IMG/VR virus record: IMGVR_UViG_3300037493_001709
Location: 1-26,615 of that record
Reading direction: 5' to 3' (one strand)
Source: a virus
DNA length: 26,615 bases
Position numbers and translations under genes: made by a program. Positions 21,438-26,615 of the stretch are shown piece after piece (position 1 is the stretch's first letter; every line of letters begins with the position of its first letter). The notes under the pieces were generated by a model that worked only from the letters and a program-made list of their open reading frames with translations, was not told the origin of the DNA and did no database searches.

Positions 21438-24235
21438 TGAGTAGCGGTAAAGTAAAATGCACATGTGGATGGTCATGGAACAAATCTGATTCTAGTAAGA
21501 AAGATATGTACATATGTCATGAGTGCGGTAGAGATAATAGCAACAACATGCAGAATGGTGGTTGGTTAGATAACTATGCTGATGGTGGAACAATGCAAGA
21601 ACACCAAGAGAATTATAATGATTATAAAGTTTCTGCTCCTAAAGGAATGGTAGGAGATGGATTCTCTAATGTAGGTAGAAACTATTCTCCTGCATGGGGT
21701 GGACAGTTTCAGATGGGTGGTTCTATTCCTGGAGCTGTAGGTTTCTCATATGCACGTACAAATGATCCTGCTCCTAGTAATGGTCCTTATGCAAAGAAAA
21801 CAAAAGCTAGTGCACAAGAAGGAATTAATATAGTTCCTATAAAAGGAAGATCGCATTATAGTCCTTTATCTAATTCTATTTATTTAGATGAAACAAATGG
21901 TCCTAGTGTTAAAGGTCATGAACTTTATCATTATCAACAACATCAAGAAGGTAGAGATTTTATTCCAGAAAAATGGAATTGGGGTCCATACCTTCCACCA
22001 AGTCAACCACAGACACCATACACTGAAGAAGCTGCATCATTAGGATATAATAGAAGAAGATTAGAAGCTGAAGGTATATTACAAGATATGTATAAGTATA
22101 TGCCTGATTTACAATTTATGCCTAAAGAAGTTGTAGAAGAAGGTTTTAATCTTTCTTCAGGAATACACATGCAGGGTATTGAGGATAACATGTATGATAA
22201 TCCATATACATTAGAAGGAGAGGCAAGACTTACAGAAACTCCTGAAGGAAGACAACAATTAGAAGAACGTGGTATTGGTGTACGTCAATTTCAAAATGGT
22301 GGATGGTTAAATAAATATGATGTAGCTCAAACAGGTATGAGAATATTAAATGAAGGTGATGACTTTATGAAAAATAATTCTCGTGGTAAATTTAATAAAG
22401 CTGGAAAAGATTTAGATCAAATAATAGCTAATAATAAAGAAAGACAAAAGAATCGTGTAGTTGATATACGTCAGTCTCCTAAGAAAGCAGTTAATGATAA
22501 AATAGCAGCTTCAAAAAAATTACATACTACTGATCTAGATAAACTTAATGTAAGAAATAAAACTCAAGCAGAAATAGATGCAGAAGAAGCAGCTTATAAT
22601 AAATCTGTTGCTGAACAAAGAAAAGCTACAAGAGAAAAATCCGATGCTAATGTTTTAAATGATTGGTCAGAATTTTTTGATTCTGATAATCATACAAGAC
22701 AGAATTGGGAAGATTCAACAGCTGGTCTTGAGTCTAAGTTTAGAGTGTCTGATGAACCAAACTTTTTTGATGATTACTTGAATCCTTTTAGCATGATCGG
22801 TGGTATGGCTGCTGATCTTGGTGCTTCTCCTAATCAAGCAAAACAAACAGATAGTTACCTACCTTATGTTACAGCAATTGGTACTCCATTATTAACAGGA
22901 GCATTAGAAGGAATTGGTGCAAAGAGTAATAAAGAGTTTGTAAATAACCTTATTAATCCAGCTAACATAGTTCCTGGATATAAATCTGCTGAAAAATATT
23001 TAGCTCCAAAAATTAAAAAGACATTAGCAAAAGGTGCGTTACCTATTCTTGAAGGTGCAAAAAATTTAGAAACTTTAGGAAGAGAAGCAGTTAGAGGAAT
23101 AAACGATGCTGTTATTTATCCTATTAAATATAGAAAACAAATTGCTGATGTAAAAAAATTACATGGTGAGTTAGCTTCACAATTAGGACAAGATGAAGGA
23201 GTTAAAAGATTAAGTGGAGTGCTAGGAATAGATCCAACTAATTTAGATTATCCATCACTAACAACTTTTCCAAGAATAGGTAGTCACTATAGCCCTCGTT
23301 TGAATAATATAAATATGGACTTTAGACAACTAAATAAATTTAAAAACTCTCCTGAATTAATGCTTTCCGCAAACACAGTGCATGGTCATGAAGTTGGACA
23401 TTGGATGCAAAGAGAAGCTGATAGATTTAGTCCTAAATATAAAGAAGCATTATCTAATTATAATAACAGTAATAATAAATCAATATTTTTTGAACCTTTG
23501 CCTACATCAAACCCTACTGTAATAGATAGATTTGCACAACAATTATATGGATATGATAGAGGTACAAACATGATAGATATAAGCGATGCATTATCAAATC
23601 AAGTAGATGTAAATACATTATATGATAATGCAAAATACTTTACACATCAAGGGACAGAAGCTCTCCCACATCTTAGAGAGATGCGTCAGAACATGTTAAA
23701 TAAAGGATACATTAAAAATATATATGACCCAATTTCTGAAGAAACTATTAATAAGTTTATATCTGAAAATCCTATTGATAGAATTTCAAGTTTTACAAAA
23801 CCTGGTTCTAAACAAACAAAAGGTTTAGAAACTATATTTAGAAATCTTCCATCAGTAGTTGGTGCTGGAGCTGTAGGTACAGGTGCTGCTTATCAAATGC
23901 AAAATCAACAAGGAGCTCCACAATATGAAGAAGGAGGAGTTATTAAAGATGATCTTGGACAATGGGCTCATCCAGGAGAAATAACAGAAATCAATTCTAA
24001 TGATATAACTATGGAAGGAGTTCCATATGATGTACTTGGTATATCTGATACTGGTGATACTAAACTAATGAAACCAGGAAAGAAGTATAAGTTCAAAGGA
24101 AAGAAGGTAACAGAGTTTCCAATGGCTAAGAATGGATTAAGACAAGAACAAAAAGGTTTGGTTAATCTAGATAATCTAACTAACTTTACAAACTATAACA
24201 CAAAGCAACCAGGTGGATGGTTGGACCAATACTAA
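21437..24235 (+). CDS. Large virion protein with zinc ribbon and two HExxH metallopeptidase-like domains
   Basis: This encodes 932 residues. C8-x-C10 and C27-xx-C30 form a zinc-ribbon start (KCTCGWSWNKSDSS, then ICHECGRD). Two HExxH motifs follow: H161-E-L-Y-H165 and H651-E-V-G-H655. Each is preceded by a matching stretch (RSHYSPLSNSIYL and GSHYSPRLNNINM), so the domains appear duplicated. Possible third metal ligands are E197/E198 and the Glu in TEALPHLREMR. Short motifs NGGWLDNY (40-47), NGGWLNKY (287-294) and GGWLDQY (926-932) and the C-terminal region GQWAHPGEITEINSNDITME (about 842 on) are features I associate with crAss-like virion or cargo proteins. Long charged helices lie at about 310-430. 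It may be an ejected protein that cleaves host or virion protein. The ATG overlaps the upstream stop. Confidence 0.75.
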   Translation: MSSGKVKCTCGWSWNKSDSSKKDMYICHECGRDNSNNMQNGGWLDNYADGGTMQEHQENYNDYKVSAPKGMVGDGFSNVGRNYSPAWGGQFQMGGSIPGAVGFSYARTNDPAPSNGPYAKKTKASAQEGINIVPIKGRSHYSPLSNSIYLDETNGPSVKGHELYHYQQHQEGRDFIPEKWNWGPYLPPSQPQTPYTEEAASLGYNRRRLEAEGILQDMYKYMPDLQFMPKEVVEEGFNLSSGIHMQGIEDNMYDNPYTLEGEARLTETPEGRQQLEERGIGVRQFQNGGWLNKYDVAQTGMRILNEGDDFMKNNSRGKFNKAGKDLDQIIANNKERQKNRVVDIRQSPKKAVNDKIAASKKLHTTDLDKLNVRNKTQAEIDAEEAAYNKSVAEQRKATREKSDANVLNDWSEFFDSDNHTRQNWEDSTAGLESKFRVSDEPNFFDDYLNPFSMIGGMAADLGASPNQAKQTDSYLPYVTAIGTPLLTGALEGIGAKSNKEFVNNLINPANIVPGYKSAEKYLAPKIKKTLAKGALPILEGAKNLETLGREAVRGINDAVIYPIKYRKQIADVKKLHGELASQLGQDEGVKRLSGVLGIDPTNLDYPSLTTFPRIGSHYSPRLNNINMDFRQLNKFKNSPELMLSANTVHGHEVGHWMQREADRFSPKYKEALSNYNNSNNKSIFFEPLPTSNPTVIDRFAQQLYGYDRGTNMIDISDALSNQVDVNTLYDNAKYFTHQGTEALPHLREMRQNMLNKGYIKNIYDPISEETINKFISENPIDRISSFTKPGSKQTKGLETIFRNLPSVVGAGAVGTGAAYQMQNQQGAPQYEEGGVIKDDLGQWAHPGEITEINSNDITMEGVPYDVLGISDTGDTKLMKPGKKYKFKGKKVTEFPMAKNGLRQEQKGLVNLDNLTNFTNYNTKQPGGWLDQY

Positions 24236-24241
24236 TAAACT

Positions 24242-26615
24242 ATGAAATCACAAATCTTAAAAATTGCAGGAGTTAAATCTGAAAAGGAATTCTACAAGAA
24301 ATATCCAACAGAAGCAGCTTTCTTTAAAGCTCATCCTGAAGCTAAGTCTATTAAGAAAGCACAGTCAGGATTTAATACTGATTCTAATAATAATGGTATT
24401 CCAGATTATTTAGAATTAAATCCTCCTACTTCTAATCAAGCATTTGGTCCACAGAATCAATGGAACTTTGGTAGTAACATGTCATCCACTCCATCATTTG
24501 GTGCACCTAGTGTACAACAAATGGCTGGTAACACTTTCCAATCTTCAGGAGATCCTTTTGCTATGCAAAACTATGGTCAACAATGGGGACAACAAAATCC
24601 ATTACCAGCTAACAATCCTAACTCACAATTCTCTAATAGTGTATTTCAAGAAAATACATCTGTAACAGGTGGACTTGGTAATAAAAATTATAAAGGTAGT
24701 GGTCAAGGATTTAATTTTCAAGGTTTTGGAAATGTATTCAGTGGTGCAGTTGGAGGATTCCAAAAACTTAAAGCACAAAAAGAATTAACTAAAAAATTAG
24801 AAACTTGGGCTAATGTTAGTGATGTAGTTAAGAAAGCTGGTATATCAAATGCTTATGCTGAAAAACCAAAACGTCAATGGCTTAGACCAGATGATAAAAG
24901 ATTTATTAATAGTGCTAGTGAAAAATACAATACACAAGGAAGAGGAACAGATATATTAGCTACACAAAATGGTGGAGGTATTGGAGGTAATCCAACAGAA
25001 GTACAAAATACATATGCTCCTGAACATACATTATTTGATGATCTTGGTTATGAACCATTAAAAGATAGTCAACAATTAAAAGCATTTGCAGGTGGTGGTG
25101 GTTTTGGATCTATGTGGGGACAAGCTAATGCTGGATTAAGTGGAAACAACAATACAAGCTTTATGAGTAATGTAGGACAAGGAAGTCCTTTTGATTCTTT
25201 AGTTGGTGGAATGTTTGGTAATAATGCAGGAAGTCAAATTGGTGGTTCTCTTGGTAGTTTATTTGGACCAGCAGGATCATTGGCTGGTACAATGATTGGT
25301 GGTTACTTTGATAAAGAACCAGGTAAACAAGCTTTTCAACAAGGTAGAATAAATGCAAATAATGATTTTCTAAGTAGATTAGATATAGCTAATGGAATAA
25401 CTAGTGGATTAAGTTCAATGCATGTTGGTGAAAATGGAGCAAACCTAGATGGTGGATGGGTATCTCATGATTGGCAGCCACAAGTAATTGCTACATTTGG
25501 TGAACATAAAGTTAAAGACTTATTAAGACCTCCTCATGATGCAGATATGTTAAGAGCTGGTGGACACTTAAGAGAATACACTGCTCCTAGCGAAAGAGCT
25601 ATGCAGACTTATGAGAATGGTGGAGGAATAACTTCTTATGCTATGGGTGGACAACTTAAAACTCATTGGGGTGGAGAAGCTAGACCTATTGCTCAAAATC
25701 CTTATTTACCAGGATCTGGTGAAATAGTTATGCTTGATGGAGCTTCTCATAATAATGATGGTATTGGTATTAGTTATAGTAATGCTCAAAATGGTATGGA
25801 AGTAGATGCTCAAATAGAAGCTGAAGGAGGAGAACCAATTATTGAATTACCTAGTAATGATGGATCATCTACAGAAGCTGTAGTGTTTGGTAATATACCA
25901 TTTAGTAAAAAAGTAGCAGATGCTACAGGAGATGAATCTCTTATAAATCTTGCTAAGAAATATGATGGTAGAACATATAAATCAATAGTAGCAAATTTAG
26001 GTAAACAACAAAACAAAGCAAATAAGACTAAACTTAAAGCTACTGATTTAGCAAACAACTCAGATGATAATACTCAATGGGGAGAACTTGATAGAAAGAC
26101 TGCAGAGATGATGCTTAATGGTGCTGACAGTACTCTTAAAAATTATGCTGATGATATAATGAAGTTAGCTAAATTACAAAATGCTACACAAGATGTTAAA
26201 AAAGAAGTATCATATATGAAAGGAAAAAATATAAGTGCTGAAGCATTAGGTAAAGGTAAAATAGAAAATGACTATGATCCTATTACTAAAGATGCTGAAA
26301 TAGAAAACCCATATGCTAAGTCTGGAGCATTTTTAAGAAAAGCTCAAAGTGGTAATAAAGTTGTAAAAGGAAGAGGTGATAAATGGAGTTATACACAAGC
26401 TGGTAATACAGGTAATCCTGTATGGGATGATATGCAACGTTATGAGCAAGAGTGGACACCATCTGTACAAAAAGCTTTATCTGATAAGGAGAGAGCTAAG
26501 AAGATGCTTGACTATATAAATAATTCTACTGGAGAAGAAAGTGCAAAAGTTAAAAAGAGTCTTAATAAATTTAGTACAGAAGAAGATAAAGTTAAGTTCT
26601 TGATGACACAAGGAA
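24242..26615 (+). CDS. Giant virion / cargo protein, N-terminal part (runs off the window)
   Basis: The frame is open from the ATG at 24242 to the right edge, 791 codons without a stop. The start (KSQILKIAGVKSEKEFYKKY, then PTEAAFFKAHPEAKS) is a helical N-terminus I associate with large crAss-like virion proteins. D47, N49, N51, G52, D55 and E58 (DSNNNGIPDYLE) look like a calcium-binding loop of dockerin or thrombospondin-3 type. Residues 75-170 are Asn/Gln/Gly-rich. Residues about 319-358 form a glycine zipper (GSQIGGSLGSLFGPAGSLAG), suggesting membrane insertion. SGEIVMLDGASHNNDGIGIS (near 496-515) and GGEPIIELP resemble a conserved domain seen in Bacteroidetes phage structural proteins. 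Later parts are charged helices. It is likely packaged and ejected with DNA. Confidence 0.65.
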   Translation, partial: MKSQILKIAGVKSEKEFYKKYPTEAAFFKAHPEAKSIKKAQSGFNTDSNNNGIPDYLELNPPTSNQAFGPQNQWNFGSNMSSTPSFGAPSVQQMAGNTFQSSGDPFAMQNYGQQWGQQNPLPANNPNSQFSNSVFQENTSVTGGLGNKNYKGSGQGFNFQGFGNVFSGAVGGFQKLKAQKELTKKLETWANVSDVVKKAGISNAYAEKPKRQWLRPDDKRFINSASEKYNTQGRGTDILATQNGGGIGGNPTEVQNTYAPEHTLFDDLGYEPLKDSQQLKAFAGGGGFGSMWGQANAGLSGNNNTSFMSNVGQGSPFDSLVGGMFGNNAGSQIGGSLGSLFGPAGSLAGTMIGGYFDKEPGKQAFQQGRINANNDFLSRLDIANGITSGLSSMHVGENGANLDGGWVSHDWQPQVIATFGEHKVKDLLRPPHDADMLRAGGHLREYTAPSERAMQTYENGGGITSYAMGGQLKTHWGGEARPIAQNPYLPGSGEIVMLDGASHNNDGIGISYSNAQNGMEVDAQIEAEGGEPIIELPSNDGSSTEAVVFGNIPFSKKVADATGDESLINLAKKYDGRTYKSIVANLGKQQNKANKTKLKATDLANNSDDNTQWGELDRKTAEMMLNGADSTLKNYADDIMKLAKLQNATQDVKKEVSYMKGKNISAEALGKGKIENDYDPITKDAEIENPYAKSGAFLRKAQSGNKVVKGRGDKWSYTQAGNTGNPVWDDMQRYEQEWTPSVQKALSDKERAKKMLDYINNSTGEESAKVKKSLNKFSTEEDKVKFLMTQG

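Overview
The window looks like about 26.6 kb of a tailed phage genome of the crAss-like group (order Crassvirales), infecting a member of the Bacteroidetes. The evidence is sequence character plus remembered family features; no search was run. The DNA is AT-rich and every supported gene is on the + strand. Starts are preceded by A/T-rich leaders rather than Shine-Dalgarno boxes, as in Bacteroidetes. Of 20 visible stop codons 19 are TAA, one is TAG and none is TGA. Hallmark crAss-like elements include a P22 gp4-like ring/tail tubular protein, a very large muzzle/stabilization protein, an HU/IHF-like small protein, a calcineurin-like phosphoesterase, and large virion proteins carrying 'GGWLxxY' motifs.

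Layout. (1) Positions 1-460: the end of a probable major capsid protein, a strong terminator, and a structured RNA region that folds on paper into a hairpin followed by a three-way junction. (2) 461-3476: three virion-module genes; the third resembles an abundant structural protein with a Thr-rich tail and is followed by a terminator. (3) 3486-9706: an accessory block of appendage or adhesin genes. They share short Cys-containing N-terminal adaptors, coiled coils and Thr/Ser-rich linkers encoded by ACA/ACT/AGT microsatellites. Their C-terminal heads differ: an Lcl/DUF1566-like domain, a phage tail-collar domain, small Cys-rich domains and a probable six-bladed beta-propeller. (4) 9707-9886: tandem terminator hairpins, operator-like repeats and a candidate Bacteroidetes-type promoter. 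(5) 9887-20723: neck and tail genes (phosphoesterase, a probable ring protein, an HU/IHF-like protein, the tail tubular/ring protein, and the muzzle). (6) 20730-21437: a GIY-YIG homing endonuclease. (7) 21437-26615: two giant virion proteins, one with two HExxH metallopeptidase-like domains and one that runs off the window.

The most striking point is the muzzle. What I recognise as one continuous crAss-like polypeptide appears here as three consecutive ORFs (13295-18283, 18296-19855, 19857-20723). At the two break points Thr-rich linkers, an Ig-like domain, small beta domains and a beta-propeller-like domain have been added. The same add-on domain types recur in the 3486-9706 block. This suggests a shared set of surface modules, joined by repeat-encoded linkers, used both on free fibres and on the tail muzzle.

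There is no tRNA, rRNA, CRISPR array, integrase, lysis gene, polymerase or terminase in the window. No stretch longer than 300 bases lacks a gene; the longest non-coding stretches are 266-460 and 9707-9886.
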